Shown: positions 1 through 7,730 of the stretch, one piece after another | Layout: each line of letters begins with the position of its first letter | Position numbering within the stretch: position 1 is the first letter of the stretch | Origin: an uncultured Shinella sp. | GTDB taxonomy: Bacteria; Pseudomonadota; Alphaproteobacteria; Rhizobiales; Rhizobiaceae | NCBI RefSeq assembly: GCF_946479415.1 | Contig: NZ_CAMLFY010000075.1 | Coordinates: 1 to 21,412, forward strand | Length of the DNA: 21,412 nucleotides | Reading direction: 5' to 3' | Program-made: the position numbers and the translations under genes | The notes under the pieces: model-generated | What the model was told of the DNA's origin: nothing | Databases searched by the model: none | Seen by the model: the letters and a program-made list of their open reading frames with translations, nothing else

Positions 1-2
1 GG

Positions 3-95
3 GGTGAGCTTGATTTTTATGTTGCGCCGCGCAATATGCGCGGCCAACCGCTGATGGTGGCGTCCAATCACGCGCGATTGCGCGAGGGAGTGTGA
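3..95 (+). CDS. C-terminal tail of an unidentified upstream gene (partial)
   Basis: The reading frame beginning at base 3 is open from the window edge and stops at TGA 93-95. It encodes about 30 residues ([14 protein letters not shown]...) ending in REGV, with codon use like the neighbouring genes. Its TGA overlaps the GTG start of the CorA gene in the four bases GTGA (92-95), a common sign of translational coupling within an operon. I do not recognise the family from the tail alone. The other two plus frames are stopped early (TGA at 11-13 and 52-54), which supports this frame as the coding one. Confidence 0.6.
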   Translation, partial: GELDFYVAPRNMRGQPLMVASNHARLREGV

Positions 96-1108
96 GCGAT
101 GGTCCGTTCCGGAGCCATTCGCCGGTGATCACGGTTTTCCGTCCCAATGGCGAGGCGTGCGCTTTGCCCACAGAGACCGATTCTGCCGCCGCCGATGCTC
201 TAGCCGGCGCCGTCTGGGTCGATCTCAACGAACCGACGCGCGACGAGGAACTGCTGATCGAGCGTGTGCTCGGCCTGGAAGTGCCGACCCGCGACGAACT
301 CAAGGATATCGAGCCGTCGAGCCGCCTCTACACCGATGGCGCCAATACCTACATGACCGCCTCGCTGATCGTGAAGGCCGAGGGCGATCTTCCCCACCTG
401 ACCGATGTCGGCTTCATCCTGACGGCCGGCAAGCTCTTGACGGTGCGTTACGCCGAACCGCGCTCCTTCGCGTTGTTCAAGAGCGCGATGCACCGCATTC
501 CCGGCGGCTGTTCCACGTCGACCGTCATGCTGACGCGGCTGCTCGAAACCATCGCCGACCGCACCGCCGAAATCCTCGAGATCGCAGTGGCGCGCGCCGA
601 CAAGCTGTCGCTCGAAGTATTCGGCGAAAACCGGCACCTGTCACGCCGCCCGCCGCGCTATCTCGAAGACCGCGTCGTGCAGGTTTCGGCCCTGCACCGG
701 CTGCTCGCCAAGGCGCGCGACAGTCTGATGTCGCTCTCGCGCATGCTGACCTTCCTGCATGCGCTGCCGGCGCTGCAATCCGACCGCGCGAGCCTCGAAC
801 TCTGCCGCACCGTGCAGCGCGACGTGCAGTCGCTGCTGGAGCACGCAAATTTCGTCGCGGGAAACATCACCTTCCTGCTGGATGCCTCGCTCGGCCTCAT
901 CAGCCTCGAGCAGAACGCCATCATCAAGATCTTCTCGATTGCCTCGGTCGTGCTTCTGCCGCCGACGCTGATCGCCTCCATCTACGGCATGAATTTCGAG
1001 TTCATGCCGGAATTGCACATTGCCTACGCCTATCCGCTGACGATCGCGGGAATGGTGCTCTCGGCAATCCTTCCGTTCTATTTCTTTCGCTGGAAAGGCT
1101 GGCTCTAG
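92..1108 (+). CDS. corA: CorA-family magnesium/divalent cation transporter
   Basis: Predicted 338-residue inner-membrane channel for Mg2+ (possibly Co2+/Ni2+), working as a homopentamer. The long N-terminal part is the soluble cytoplasmic domain, rich in charged helices (about residues 40-270). Two C-terminal membrane segments follow (about 277-297 and 315-333), joined by the family signature Y298-G299-M300-N301 and then MPEL at 305-308, the periplasmic selectivity loop. Length is normal for the family. The GTG start at 92 overlaps the stop of the preceding gene, with GAGGGAG at 84-90. An in-frame GTG at 125 with GGAG at 111-114 would give a protein starting ITVFRP, as many rhizobial homologues do, so the start is not settled. 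kup follows after only 14 bases, suggesting co-transcription of two cation transporters. Confidence 0.92.
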   Translation: MSDGPFRSHSPVITVFRPNGEACALPTETDSAAADALAGAVWVDLNEPTRDEELLIERVLGLEVPTRDELKDIEPSSRLYTDGANTYMTASLIVKAEGDLPHLTDVGFILTAGKLLTVRYAEPRSFALFKSAMHRIPGGCSTSTVMLTRLLETIADRTAEILEIAVARADKLSLEVFGENRHLSRRPPRYLEDRVVQVSALHRLLAKARDSLMSLSRMLTFLHALPALQSDRASLELCRTVQRDVQSLLEHANFVAGNITFLLDASLGLISLEQNAIIKIFSIASVVLLPPTLIASIYGMNFEFMPELHIAYAYPLTIAGMVLSAILPFYFFRWKGWL

Positions 1109-1122
1109 AGCCTGATCGCCCC

Positions 1123-3024
1123 ATGCAACCACATGCCGGTAGCGCACCGCACACCCAAAGCCGGGCGCGCACGCTGTTTCTGCTCTCCCTCGGTTCCGTC
1201 GGCGTCGTCTATGGCGATATCGGCACCAGCCCGCTCTACGCCTTCCGTGAAGCGTTGCGCCCGGTCGCGCATGATGGCGTGCAGCGTCTGGAGGTCGTCG
1301 GCCTCATCTCGCTGATGATCTGGACGTTGACGGTCATCGTCACGCTCAAATACGTGCTCTTCCTCCTGCGCGCCGACAACCACGGCGAGGGCGGAACGCT
1401 TTCCCTGCTGGCGCTGCTTTCGAAGACGGCCGGCAACCATGCCCACATCCTGTTCTTCATGGGCGCCATCGGTGCGGCGCTGTTCATCGGCGATGCCATG
1501 ATCACGCCGGCGCTCTCGGTTCTCTCGGCCGTGGAGGGCCTGGAACTGGTGACGCCGACGCTCGGTGACTATGTCGTTCCCATTTCGGTGGTCATCCTCG
1601 TCGTGCTGTTTGCCGTGCAATCCTGGGGAACGGCCGCGGTTTCCAAATTCTTCGGGCCGATCACCGCCGTCTGGTTCATCGTCATGGGCGTCGCCGGCCT
1701 CAATCACATCAGCGACGATCTGGGCATTCTTGCGGCATTCAATCCATACTACGCCGTCGTCTTCATGCTCAACGAGGGCTATGTCGGCCTCGTCGTTCTC
1801 GGCGCCGTCTTCCTGACGGTCACGGGGGCCGAAGCGCTCTATGCGGATCTCGGCCATTTCGGCCGCCGGCCGATCCAGTGGGCCTGGTTCTGCCTGGTGT
1901 TCCCGGCGCTGACGCTCAACTATCTCGGCCAGGGCGCGCTGGTGCTTGCCCATCCCGAGACGATCGCCAACCCGTTCTTCCTGATGTTCCCGAAATGGGC
2001 GCTGCTGCCGGTCGTCATCCTTGCGACGTTTGCGACCGTCATCGCCAGCCAGGCGGTCATTACCGGCGCCTTCTCGCTGACGCGCCAGGCCATCCATCTC
2101 GGCTTCCTGCCGCGCATGGAAATCTACCACACCTCGGAAACCCAAACCGGCCAGATCTATCTGCCCGGCGTCAACACCGTGCTGCTGTTCGGCGTGATGC
2201 TGCTCGTCTTCATCTTCGGCTCGTCCGAATCGCTGGCGACCGCCTATGGCATCTCCGTCACCGGCGCGATGGTGGTGACGACGGTGCTGGCCTTCGAATT
2301 CCTGCGCAAGCGCTGGCGCTGGAAACCGCTCGCCGCCGTCGCTGTCCTGACGCCGCTCTTTTTGCTCGAGCTCACCTTCCTCGGCGCAAACCTCCTCAAG
2401 GTGCATGATGGTGGCTATGTGCCGGTCATGATCGCCGGTGCGGTGGTGATCCTGATGTGGACCTGGACGCGCGGCACGCGCATCCTGCGCGACAAGACGC
2501 GGCGCATCGAAGTGCCCCTGCCGGCCTTCATCAAGTCGGTGGAAAAGCAGAGCGCGCATGCGCCCGTGCAGGTCACCGGCACGGCGATCTTCCTGACGAG
2601 CGATCCGGATTTCGCGCCCGCCGCGCTCTTGCACAACATCAAGCACAATCACGTGCTGCACGAGCAGAACTTCATTCTGACGGTCAAGACGGCCAACACG
2701 CCGCGCGTCGCGCGCGCCGAGCGGTTCAAGGTCGAAAAGATCTCCGAACGCTTCTCGCGCATCGAAATGCATTTCGGCTTCATGGAGACGCAGAACGTCT
2801 CCAACGCGCTCGGCCTGATGCGCAAGGCGGGCCACAAGTTCGACATCATGTCGACCTCGTTCTATCTCGGCCGGCGCAAGCTCGTGCCGGATGCCCAGTC
2901 CGGCATGCCGATGTGGCAGGACAGGCTGTTCATCGGCCTCGCCAACCTCGCCACCGACCCCTCCGACTATTTCCGCCTGCCGACCAACCGCGTGGTCGAG
3001 CTCGGCTCGCATGTCGTGATCTGA
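1123..3024 (+). CDS. kup: Kup-type low-affinity potassium uptake protein
   Basis: Predicted 633-residue K+/H+ symporter of the KUP/HAK/KT family in the inner membrane. The N-terminal signature [11 protein letters not shown] begins at residue 31. [12 protein letters not shown] lies near residue 88, and many hydrophobic helices (about 12) fill residues 20-450. A cytoplasmic C-terminal domain of about 170 residues follows, with the conserved [20 protein letters not shown] stretch. Length matches the family (about 620-635). The frame is open far upstream (to 157), but those codons lie inside corA in another frame and look nothing like Kup, so ATG 1123 is the sensible start. It lies 14 bases after corA and has only a weak ribosome site, which suggests coupling to corA translation. 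Rhizobia often carry more than one kup paralogue. Confidence 0.96.
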   Translation: MQPHAGSAPHTQSRARTLFLLSLGSVGVVYGDIGTSPLYAFREALRPVAHDGVQRLEVVGLISLMIWTLTVIVTLKYVLFLLRADNHGEGGTLSLLALLSKTAGNHAHILFFMGAIGAALFIGDAMITPALSVLSAVEGLELVTPTLGDYVVPISVVILVVLFAVQSWGTAAVSKFFGPITAVWFIVMGVAGLNHISDDLGILAAFNPYYAVVFMLNEGYVGLVVLGAVFLTVTGAEALYADLGHFGRRPIQWAWFCLVFPALTLNYLGQGALVLAHPETIANPFFLMFPKWALLPVVILATFATVIASQAVITGAFSLTRQAIHLGFLPRMEIYHTSETQTGQIYLPGVNTVLLFGVMLLVFIFGSSESLATAYGISVTGAMVVTTVLAFEFLRKRWRWKPLAAVAVLTPLFLLELTFLGANLLKVHDGGYVPVMIAGAVVILMWTWTRGTRILRDKTRRIEVPLPAFIKSVEKQSAHAPVQVTGTAIFLTSDPDFAPAALLHNIKHNHVLHEQNFILTVKTANTPRVARAERFKVEKISERFSRIEMHFGFMETQNVSNALGLMRKAGHKFDIMSTSFYLGRRKLVPDAQSGMPMWQDRLFIGLANLATDPSDYFRLPTNRVVELGSHVVI

Positions 3025-3070
3025 GCTATTCCAGCAAAAGTGCGTGAGCGGTTTTGCGTCCGGAATTGCG
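3025..3070. repeat. Palindromic intergenic repeat, copy 1
   Basis: A 46-base unit starting at the base after the kup stop codon. It folds on itself: ATTCC near the 5' end pairs with GGAAT near the 3' end, and GCAAAA pairs with TTTTGC. A nearly identical copy lies at 3281-3325, differing by one substitution and a TG-to-C change in the loop. It resembles the dispersed palindromic units of rhizobial genomes, judging from general knowledge rather than a search. As the first structure after kup it may also form the 3' end of the corA-kup mRNA. Confidence 0.75.
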
Positions 3071-3094
3071 CCCGTGCATTGACGCAAATGTGAA

Positions 3095-3114
3095 GGGGAG
3101 GTGATCACCTCCCC
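3095..3114. repeat. Perfect 20-base palindrome
   Basis: GGGGAGGTGATCACCTCCCC is self-complementary with no spacer, centred on a TGATCA core. It sits 70 bases after the kup stop. As RNA it could form an 8-bp stem with a 4-base loop but has no T-run after it, so it is a poor intrinsic terminator. A dimeric protein-binding site is the alternative. No copy was noticed elsewhere in the window. Confidence 0.5.
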
Positions 3115-3129
3115 CAAAGCGGTTTATCA

Positions 3130-3156
3130 GCATTAACCAACCATCAAGGTTAATGC
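3130..3156. repeat. GCATTAACC / GGTTAATGC inverted repeat
   Basis: Nine-base perfect arms at 3130-3138 and 3148-3156 are separated by 9 bases. Eight bases of each arm (CATTAACC/GGTTAATG) recur with an 11-base spacer at 19458-19484, again in the leader region of a gene. TTAACC resembles the half-site bound by the alphaproteobacterial cell-cycle regulator CtrA, but the spacing does not match the classic TTAA-N7-TTAA site. Confidence 0.5.
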
Positions 3157-3280
3157 TTCATTTTACCCTGAGAACGAGCCGTCAAGAGGCCCGTGCTTCG
3201 GCGCGGATAGGGCTCCCTACGAACATTCCGGGCAGGAACACACGCCGACCAAAGCCGGCGCGGGAACCTGCGCGCGTCAA

Positions 3281-3325
3281 GCAATTCCAGCAAAAGTGCG
3301 CAGCGGTTTTGCGTCCGGAATTGCG
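3281..3325. repeat. Palindromic intergenic repeat, copy 2
   Basis: This 45-base unit is a near-identical, same-orientation copy of the unit at 3025-3070, with start points 256 bases apart. Arms GCAATTCC (3281-3288) and GGAATTGC pair perfectly, with GCAAAA/TTTTGC inside them. An A-rich stretch follows (AAAAACACAAGGACAAAGG). The rest of this 357-base gap holds the palindrome, the TTAACC element and the hairpin before the next gene. I see no convincing gene in it. Confidence 0.78.
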
Positions 3326-3344
3326 AAAAACACAAGGACAAAGG

Positions 3345-3374
3345 CTTCCCGCTTTTCCGTGAAACGGGGGGAAG
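3345..3374 (+). promoter_or_regulatory. Hairpin that could mask the ribosome site of the cell wall hydrolase gene
   Basis: CTTCCC (3345-3350) can pair with GGGAAG (3369-3374), and TTTC (3354-3357) with GAAA (3361-3364), leaving a small asymmetric internal loop. The 3' arm is part of the GGGGGAAGG ribosome-binding site that lies 7 bases before the GTG start at 3382. If the fold forms in the cell, translation of the hydrolase would be limited. This comes from base pairing by eye, without an energy calculation. Confidence 0.4.
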
Positions 3375-3381
3375 GCTCTCA

Positions 3382-4587
3382 GTGCGGAGTAGTCAGTTGC
3401 GTAAGCGTAGCATTCGTCATGCAGGTGCAAGCCGCTTCTTCGCGTATCTGAAGCGGGAATGGAAAATCCCCCTGGCGCTCGGCCTGGGCATTGCCGCCGT
3501 CCTGCCTACGCAGGCCGCTCATACGGACCTTGCCACCTATCTCGCCGGCCTCAACCGCAAGGGCGGCAACCAGACCATGGTGCTCACCCGCTCGCCCGCC
3601 GGCTCCGTGCACGAAATCGAGATCGAATTCGCCGACGCGATGATCACCGGCGGCGTCGAGAACGGGGCAGGGGTGCAATTGCCCGACGGCATGCAGGCGG
3701 CGCTGCGCAGTGAACACAAGGGCCAGGGCGCTATACCCGACGAGGATCGCGTCAACCGCCGCGACAAGAAGGGCCGAATCGTCGCCGTCATGCCGGTCCT
3801 GCCGCCGAAGGATTTTACGGCGGGCTCTATCCTCGAGCGCACCAGCTCGCTGCTCTCGCCGGTCTTCGACACTGGCCAGCGCATGGCTTTCGCCAAGGCG
3901 GAGATCAAGGGCAAGGAAATCGAGATCGCCACGGCCTTCTACAAGAAGACGCCCGTCCGCAAGGATATCGGCGTCTCCTCCGCCATCGCCGAGCTCGTGA
4001 CCAGCGACAAGGCCGATGTGCTTGCGACGGCCTATGCCCGCGTCGAGCCCGACTACGCCCGGGAATCGCCCTTCGATTCGATCTTGAAGCCGAAGAAGGA
4101 ACTCGGCCGCTTCATTCCGGATATCTCGCCGGATGACCACGCCTGGGCGGCAAGCGTTCTGCCGGCGGAAGTGTTCTCTGCCAAGGAGCAGAAATGTCTT
4201 GCGGAAGGCATCTATTTCGAGGCGCGCGGCGAGGAGCTGAAGGGCCAGGCCGCCGTCGCACAGGTCATTCTCAACCGCGTGCGCAACCCGTCCTATCCGA
4301 AAACCATCTGCGGCGTGGTCTACCAGAACGAAAACTGGCGCAACCGCTGCCAGTTCTCCTTCGCCTGCGACCGCATTCCCGACCTGATCCTCTCGCCCTG
4401 GCACTGGAAAACCGCCAAGGAGATCGCCATGGCCGTGACGGCCGGCAAGATCTGGATCGACGAAGTCGGCTCCTCCACCCATTACCACGCGACCTATGTG
4501 AACCCGCACTGGGGCCGCACGATGAAGCGTGTCGCCAAGATCGGCAAACACATCTTCTACCGTACCTATGGCGGCGGCTGGAGCTGA
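3382..4587 (+). CDS. SleB/CwlJ-type cell wall hydrolase with membrane anchor or signal
   Basis: A 401-residue protein. Residues 28-46 form a hydrophobic segment after a basic N-terminus (IPLALGLGIAAVLPTQAA), a signal peptide or anchor that would place the rest in the periplasm. Residues 47-265 match no domain I can name. The C-terminal 130 residues are the Hydrolase_2 (SleB) domain: the conserved IYFEARGE stretch with presumed catalytic Glu280, AVAQVILNRV, then C310, CQFSFAC (C323, C329) and HYHATYVNPHW. The family cleaves peptidoglycan; Bacillus SleB is a lytic transglycosylase of spore cortex, while Gram-negative members are thought to act in wall remodelling. GTG 3382 has GGGGGAAGG at 3366-3374. 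The gene stands alone between a repeat-rich gap and the ATP synthase operon. Confidence 0.9.
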   Translation: MRSSQLRKRSIRHAGASRFFAYLKREWKIPLALGLGIAAVLPTQAAHTDLATYLAGLNRKGGNQTMVLTRSPAGSVHEIEIEFADAMITGGVENGAGVQLPDGMQAALRSEHKGQGAIPDEDRVNRRDKKGRIVAVMPVLPPKDFTAGSILERTSSLLSPVFDTGQRMAFAKAEIKGKEIEIATAFYKKTPVRKDIGVSSAIAELVTSDKADVLATAYARVEPDYARESPFDSILKPKKELGRFIPDISPDDHAWAASVLPAEVFSAKEQKCLAEGIYFEARGEELKGQAAVAQVILNRVRNPSYPKTICGVVYQNENWRNRCQFSFACDRIPDLILSPWHWKTAKEIAMAVTAGKIWIDEVGSSTHYHATYVNPHWGRTMKRVAKIGKHIFYRTYGGGWS

Positions 4588-4727
4588 GGCTTCCGCTTTC
4601 ACGGTGTTGTGAGTCCGTGCCATCGCGCGGACGATTCCCGGGACGAGAAGTCGCGGATCACACGCAATTCCTCACAACTCATTGATTTATAAAGATATAT
4701 TTGGCGCTGCACAAAGCTTCGCCATGC

Positions 4728-4757
4728 CTTGACTATACGGGCACCTAAAACTATGTT
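4728..4757 (+). promoter_or_regulatory. Sigma70-type promoter for the F0 ATP synthase operon
   Basis: CTTGAC (4728-4733) and CTATGT (4751-4756) are separated by 17 bases, close to the rhizobial housekeeping consensus CTTGAC-N17-CTATAT. In E. coli terms this is TTGACT-N17-TATGTT (4729-4757). It lies about 90 bases before atpI in a region relatively AT-rich for this window (4679-4760). The remainder of the gap 4588-4843 shows an 8-base inverted repeat GTTGTGAG/CTCACAAC (4606-4613, 4671-4678) of unknown meaning and no clear terminator. Confidence 0.6.
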
Positions 4758-4843
4758 GCGGCCGACTTCGAAAGGGGTCGGTATGGCTTGAATCCTAGCC
4801 TTCAATATGTCCGCAATGGGGCGAAAGCGCCGCGGAAAGAGAA

Positions 4844-5251
4844 ATGGGAAACGCCATGGCCGACGATCAAAAGGGAAGTCTGGAAGACCGGCTGAAGCGC
4901 CTGGACGCGGAACTCGCGGACAAGCACAAGGCAGACGGGGCGGAGGAAGCCGCCGAGGCAAGGGCAGCCGCGAGCCGATCGGGTTACGCAGTCGCCATGA
5001 AGCTCTCGAGCGAGTTTGTCGCCGCCGTCATCGTCGGGGCACTTCTGGGCTATCTTTTGGACCATTTTGCGGGTACAGGGCCGTGGGGGATGATCGTTCT
5101 TCTTCTCCTCGGCTTCAGTGCCGGCGTTCTGAACGTCATGCGCGCGGCAGGCATGGTGGCATCGCCCCATCCCGTCGACAGGCTGGCGGGGCGGGAGCTC
5201 CACAAGCCGGCGAGCGGACGGGACGAGACCGAAACGAGGGATGACGCCTGA
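4844..5251 (+). CDS. atpI: ATP synthase F0 operon protein I
   Basis: A 135-residue protein (131 if it starts at the in-frame ATG 4856). The N-terminal 45 residues are charged (Asp, Lys, Glu, Arg, Ala rich). Two membrane segments follow at about residues 50-66 and 73-95, of the AtpI/ATPase_gene1 type, with the characteristic LLGYLLDHFAGTGPWGMIVLLLLG pattern containing a helix-breaking GTGPWG turn. AtpI assists assembly of the c-ring and possibly Mg2+ supply, and is usually dispensable. It is the first gene of the F0 operon, 60 bases before atpB. Both start codons have mediocre ribosome sites: GGAAAGAG sits too close to 4844, and GGGAAA lies 4 bases before 4856. Confidence 0.88.
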   Translation: MGNAMADDQKGSLEDRLKRLDAELADKHKADGAEEAAEARAAASRSGYAVAMKLSSEFVAAVIVGALLGYLLDHFAGTGPWGMIVLLLLGFSAGVLNVMRAAGMVASPHPVDRLAGRELHKPASGRDETETRDDA

Positions 5252-5311
5252 CGGCGAAATTCCACATAGGGTGACTTCCGCCGCAAGGCGGGCAAGCGAG
5301 AGAGATAAACG

Positions 5312-6064
5312 GTGTCCAACGATCCGACCCACCAGTTCCTGGTCAACAAGATTGTTCCGATCGAAATCGGCGGTATCGATTTCTCGTTCACCAATGCATC
5401 GCTCTTCATGGTCGCCACCGTCGCGGTCGCCACGGGCTTCCTCTACTTCACGACCGGCCAGCGCGGCCTGGTTCCGAGCCGCATGCAGTCGGTCTCGGAA
5501 ATGTCCTATGAATTCATCGCTTCCATGCTCCGGGAAGGGGCGGGCAGCCACGGGATGAAGTTCTTCCCGTTCGTCTTCTCGCTCTTCATGTTCGTGCTCA
5601 CCGCGAACCTGCTCGGCATGATGCCGTACTTCTTCACCGTCACCAGCCAGATCATCGTGACCTTCGCGCTCGCGCTGCTCGTCATCGGTACGGTCGTGGT
5701 CTACGGTTTCTACAAGCACGGTTTCGGCTTCCTCAAGCTCTTCGTGCCGTCGGGTGTTCCCGGCGCGCTTCTGCCGCTGGTCGTCTCGATCGAGGTCATC
5801 TCGTTCCTCTCGCGTCCGATCAGCCTCTCGATCCGTCTTTTCGCCAACATGCTGGCGGGTCACATCACGCTCAAGGTCTTCGCCGGCTTCGTCACCTCGC
5901 TCAGCGCGCTCGGCGCCGTCGGTGTCGCCGGTGCGATCCTGCCCCTTTTCATGACCGTCGCTCTGACCGGTCTCGAATTCCTCGTGTCGTTCCTGCAGGC
6001 TTACGTCTTCGCAGTTCTGACATGCATGTACCTGAACGATGCCGTGCATCCGGGTGGTCACTAA
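5312..6064 (+). CDS. atpB: ATP synthase F0 subunit a
   Basis: A 250-residue integral membrane subunit that provides the two proton half-channels beside the c-ring. The essential arginine is R175 in [14 protein letters not shown]229 in [16 protein letters not shown] lies in the last helix at the place of E. coli Gln252. Five to six hydrophobic segments are visible (about 28-46, 86-108, 112-132, 150-168, 195-215, 218-240). The GTG start at 5312 follows GAGAGA at about 5298-5304, and the N-terminus ([20 protein letters not shown]) is of the rhizobial type. It lies between atpI and atpE. The F1 genes (atpHAGDC) are not here, consistent with the separate F0 and F1 operons known in this class. Confidence 0.97.
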   Translation: MSNDPTHQFLVNKIVPIEIGGIDFSFTNASLFMVATVAVATGFLYFTTGQRGLVPSRMQSVSEMSYEFIASMLREGAGSHGMKFFPFVFSLFMFVLTANLLGMMPYFFTVTSQIIVTFALALLVIGTVVVYGFYKHGFGFLKLFVPSGVPGALLPLVVSIEVISFLSRPISLSIRLFANMLAGHITLKVFAGFVTSLSALGAVGVAGAILPLFMTVALTGLEFLVSFLQAYVFAVLTCMYLNDAVHPGGH

Positions 6065-6130
6065 GGAAAAAGTCGCCGGCGCTCTCGGGCGTCGCTCATA
6101 AGCCGCAACAACCCATTCAAGGAGTTCAAC

Positions 6131-6358
6131 ATGGAAGCGGAAGCAGCAAAGTACATCGGCGCAGGTCTTGCCACGTTCGGTCTCGCCGGTACGGCTCTCG
6201 GCCTCGGCAACATCTTCGGCAACTACCTGGCCGGCGCTCTTCGCAATCCGTCTGCTGCTGACAGCCAGTTCGGCCGTCTCGTATTCGGCTTCGCCGTTAC
6301 GGAAGCTCTGGGCATCTTCTCGCTGCTCATCGCTCTCCTCCTCCTCTTCGCCGTCTAA
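6131..6358 (+). CDS. atpE: ATP synthase F0 subunit c
   Basis: A 75-residue hairpin of two membrane helices (about 8-33 and 48-74) joined by the polar loop [10 protein letters not shown] containing the conserved R38-N39-P40. The proton-carrying carboxylate is E58 in [11 protein letters not shown]. The residues around it lack the Gln/Ser/Thr/Tyr set of sodium-binding rings, so proton coupling is expected. The ribosome site AAGGAG at about 6119-6124 lies a suitable distance before ATG 6131, fitting the high translation this multi-copy subunit needs. A strong hairpin follows the stop codon, before atpF'. Confidence 0.97.
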   Translation: MEAEAAKYIGAGLATFGLAGTALGLGNIFGNYLAGALRNPSAADSQFGRLVFGFAVTEALGIFSLLIALLLLFAV

Positions 6359-6372
6359 TACCGGCTGAGGAC

Positions 6373-6403
6373 TGGACCATGGCCCTTGCCGGGCCGTGGT
6401 CCA
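6373..6403 (+). promoter_or_regulatory. Strong intercistronic hairpin between atpE and atpF'
   Basis: TGGACCATGGCCC (6373-6385) pairs with GGGCCGTGGTCCA (6391-6403): 13 pairs including one G-U, with a 5-base loop. A second short stem, GTACG-TTT-CGTAC (6406-6418), follows at once. There is no T-run after the large stem, so it is more likely an mRNA-stabilising or partial-attenuation element than a complete terminator. That would let atpE (about 10-15 copies per complex) be made in excess of the single-copy b and b' subunits. Confidence 0.6.
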
Positions 6404-6448
6404 TCGTACGTTTCGTACATGATCTGAGAGTGCCCCCTGGAGGTCAGC

Positions 6449-7102
6449 ATGTCTGTGACCTTGGCATCGGCCGAGTCCACCCCCTTCGAAATCGCCCAGG
6501 CGGAAACTCCTGCGGATACGCATGAGACCCCTGCGGATGCGCATGCGGCTCAGCCGGCAGGCGAAGTGCACACCGAAACGGGTGTTGCCCATGGTGAGGA
6601 AGCCGGTTCCGGCGTGTTCCCGCCTTTTGACCAGACCACGTTCGCATCGCAGCTCCTGTGGCTTGCGATCACCTTCGGTCTTTTCTACCTTCTCATGTCG
6701 AAGGTCGTCATTCCGCGCATCGGCGGCATCCTCGAGACGCGCCATGACCGCATCGCGCAGGATCTCGACGAAGCATCCCGCCTGAAGGCGGAAGCCGACG
6801 CCGCGATTGCCTCCTACGAGCAGGACCTCGCGTCCGCCCGTGCCAAGGGCAATGCGATCGCTTCGGCCGCCCGCGACGAAGCCAAGGCCAAGGCCGACGC
6901 CGAGCGCGCCAAGATCGAAGCTTCGCTGCAGGACAAGATCGCCGGTGCCGAAACCCGCATCGCCGAAATCAAGGCCAAGGCGCTTGCCGATGTCGGCACG
7001 ATCGCCGAGGAAACGACGACTGTTCTCGTCGAGCAGCTCATCGGTTCCAAGGCCACCAAGGCCGAGATCGCTTCCGCCGTGAAGTCGGTCGCAGGCAAGT
7101 AA
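6449..7102 (+). CDS. atpF': ATP synthase F0 subunit b' (first b-type gene)
   Basis: A 217-residue peripheral stalk subunit. After a long Glu/Ala/Thr/His-rich N-terminal extension (1-55), [20 protein letters not shown] leads into the single membrane helix (about 66-84). A long Ala/Glu/Lys/Arg coiled coil (90-217) then reaches up to F1. VFPPFDQ...SQLLWL is typical of the b' paralogue of photosynthetic and alphaproteobacterial enzymes, which pairs with b as a heterodimer. The extension contains a 7-residue tandem repeat, [14 protein letters not shown] (residues 19-32, bases 6503-6544). GGAGGT at 6439-6444 is followed by ATG 6449. The b gene begins 11 bases after the stop. In some rhizobial annotations the gene is called atpF2 or atpG. 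Confidence 0.93.
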   Translation: MSVTLASAESTPFEIAQAETPADTHETPADAHAAQPAGEVHTETGVAHGEEAGSGVFPPFDQTTFASQLLWLAITFGLFYLLMSKVVIPRIGGILETRHDRIAQDLDEASRLKAEADAAIASYEQDLASARAKGNAIASAARDEAKAKADAERAKIEASLQDKIAGAETRIAEIKAKALADVGTIAEETTTVLVEQLIGSKATKAEIASAVKSVAGK

Positions 7103-7113
7103 GGGAGGTTTCG

Positions 7114-7599
7114 ATGCATTTCGACGCAACATTCTACGCCTTTGTCGGCCTGCTGCTGTTCCTTGCCCTCATTGCCTACCTCAAGGTTCCCGCAATGATG
7201 GCCAAGGGTCTCGACGCCCGCGCCGAGAAGATCCAGAACGAGCTGGCGGAAGCCAAGCGCCTTCGCGAGGAAGCCCAGCACCTGCTCGCCGAATACCAGC
7301 GCAAGCGCAAGGATGCCGAAGCGGAAGCCGCCAGCATCGTCGCCGCCGCTGAACGCGAAGCCAGCGCGCTCACCGCCGACGCCAAGCAGAAGACCGAAGA
7401 ATACGTCACGCGCCGCACGGCGCTGTCGGAACAGAAGATCAAGCAGGCGGAAGCCGACGCGATCAACGCCGTCCGCGCAGCCGCCGTCGACCTCGCTGTC
7501 GCCGCTGCTGAAAAGGTGATTGCTTCGAAGTCCGACGCCGCCACCGGCAAGGCCCTCTTCGATAACGCCATCAGCGAAGTGAAGACCCGCCTCAACTAA
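7114..7599 (+). CDS. atpF: ATP synthase F0 subunit b
   Basis: A 161-residue b subunit. One N-terminal membrane helix (about residues 6-24, FYAFVGLLLFLALIAYL) is followed by VPAMMAKGLDARAEKI and a long coiled coil rich in Ala, Glu and Lys that dimerises with b' to form the stator. GGGAGG lies just before ATG 7114. It is the last gene of the F0 operon. A clear intrinsic terminator starts about 20 bases after the stop, so the operon ends here. Confidence 0.95.
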   Translation: MHFDATFYAFVGLLLFLALIAYLKVPAMMAKGLDARAEKIQNELAEAKRLREEAQHLLAEYQRKRKDAEAEAASIVAAAEREASALTADAKQKTEEYVTRRTALSEQKIKQAEADAINAVRAAAVDLAVAAAEKVIASKSDAATGKALFDNAISEVKTRLN

Positions 7600-7621
7600 G
7601 CGGTGTTCACGGAAAGATTTG

Positions 7622-7650
7622 AAAAGGCCGGCGGAAACGCCGGCCGTTTT
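7622..7650 (+). terminator. Intrinsic terminator of the F0 operon
   Basis: GGCCGGCG (7626-7633) pairs perfectly with CGCCGGCC (7638-7645) around a GAAA tetraloop. AAAA stands before the stem and GTTTTG after it. It lies 22 bases past the atpF stop. The A-run/T-run symmetry suggests it could also stop transcription from the other side. Confidence 0.88.
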
Positions 7651-7671
7651 GCTTTGGTTTAATGAGCACGG

Positions 7672-7702
7672 CAAAAGACCCGGATGCAGGGGAACATCCG
7701 GG
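7672..7702 (-). terminator. Terminator of the small secreted-peptide gene
   Basis: CCCGGATG (7679-7686) and CATCCGGG (7695-7702) form a perfect 8-bp stem with an 8-base loop. Read on the minus strand, the stem is followed by TCTTTTGC (7678-7671), as expected for a terminator. It begins about 29 bases after the stop of the minus-strand gene at 7731-7907. Confidence 0.72.
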
Positions 7703-7730
7703 CCTTCGGGGAGGTCAGGGACGAGGTCGC

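Noticed and set aside
157..1122. Plus-strand extension that would fuse to kup
   Set aside because: It runs inside corA in another frame, is Arg-rich and unlike Kup. ATG 1123 gives the normal Kup length.
1105..3117. A 670-codon minus-strand open frame opposite kup
   Set aside because: It is the antisense of a clear Kup protein, with compositionally odd His/Arg/Asp-rich residues and no ribosome site or family features.
3130..3156. Considered as a full CtrA site
   Set aside because: The TTAA words are 13 bases apart and inverted in context, not the TTAA-N7-TTAA arrangement. Only a half-site resemblance remains.
4606..4678. GTTGTGAG/CTCACAAC repeat considered as the terminator of the cell wall hydrolase gene
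   Set aside because: The arms are 57 bases apart with no T-run, so chance or a weak structure is more likely.
4802..7132. A 776-codon open frame on the minus strand opposite the F0 operon
   Set aside because: The proven atp genes lie on the other strand. The frame is rich in Arg, Asp, Glu and His with no domain, as expected when GC-rich codons are read in antisense.
4844..7599. Missing F1 genes considered as an operon truncation
   Set aside because: Separate F0 and F1 operons are normal in alphaproteobacteria, and a clean terminator follows atpF.
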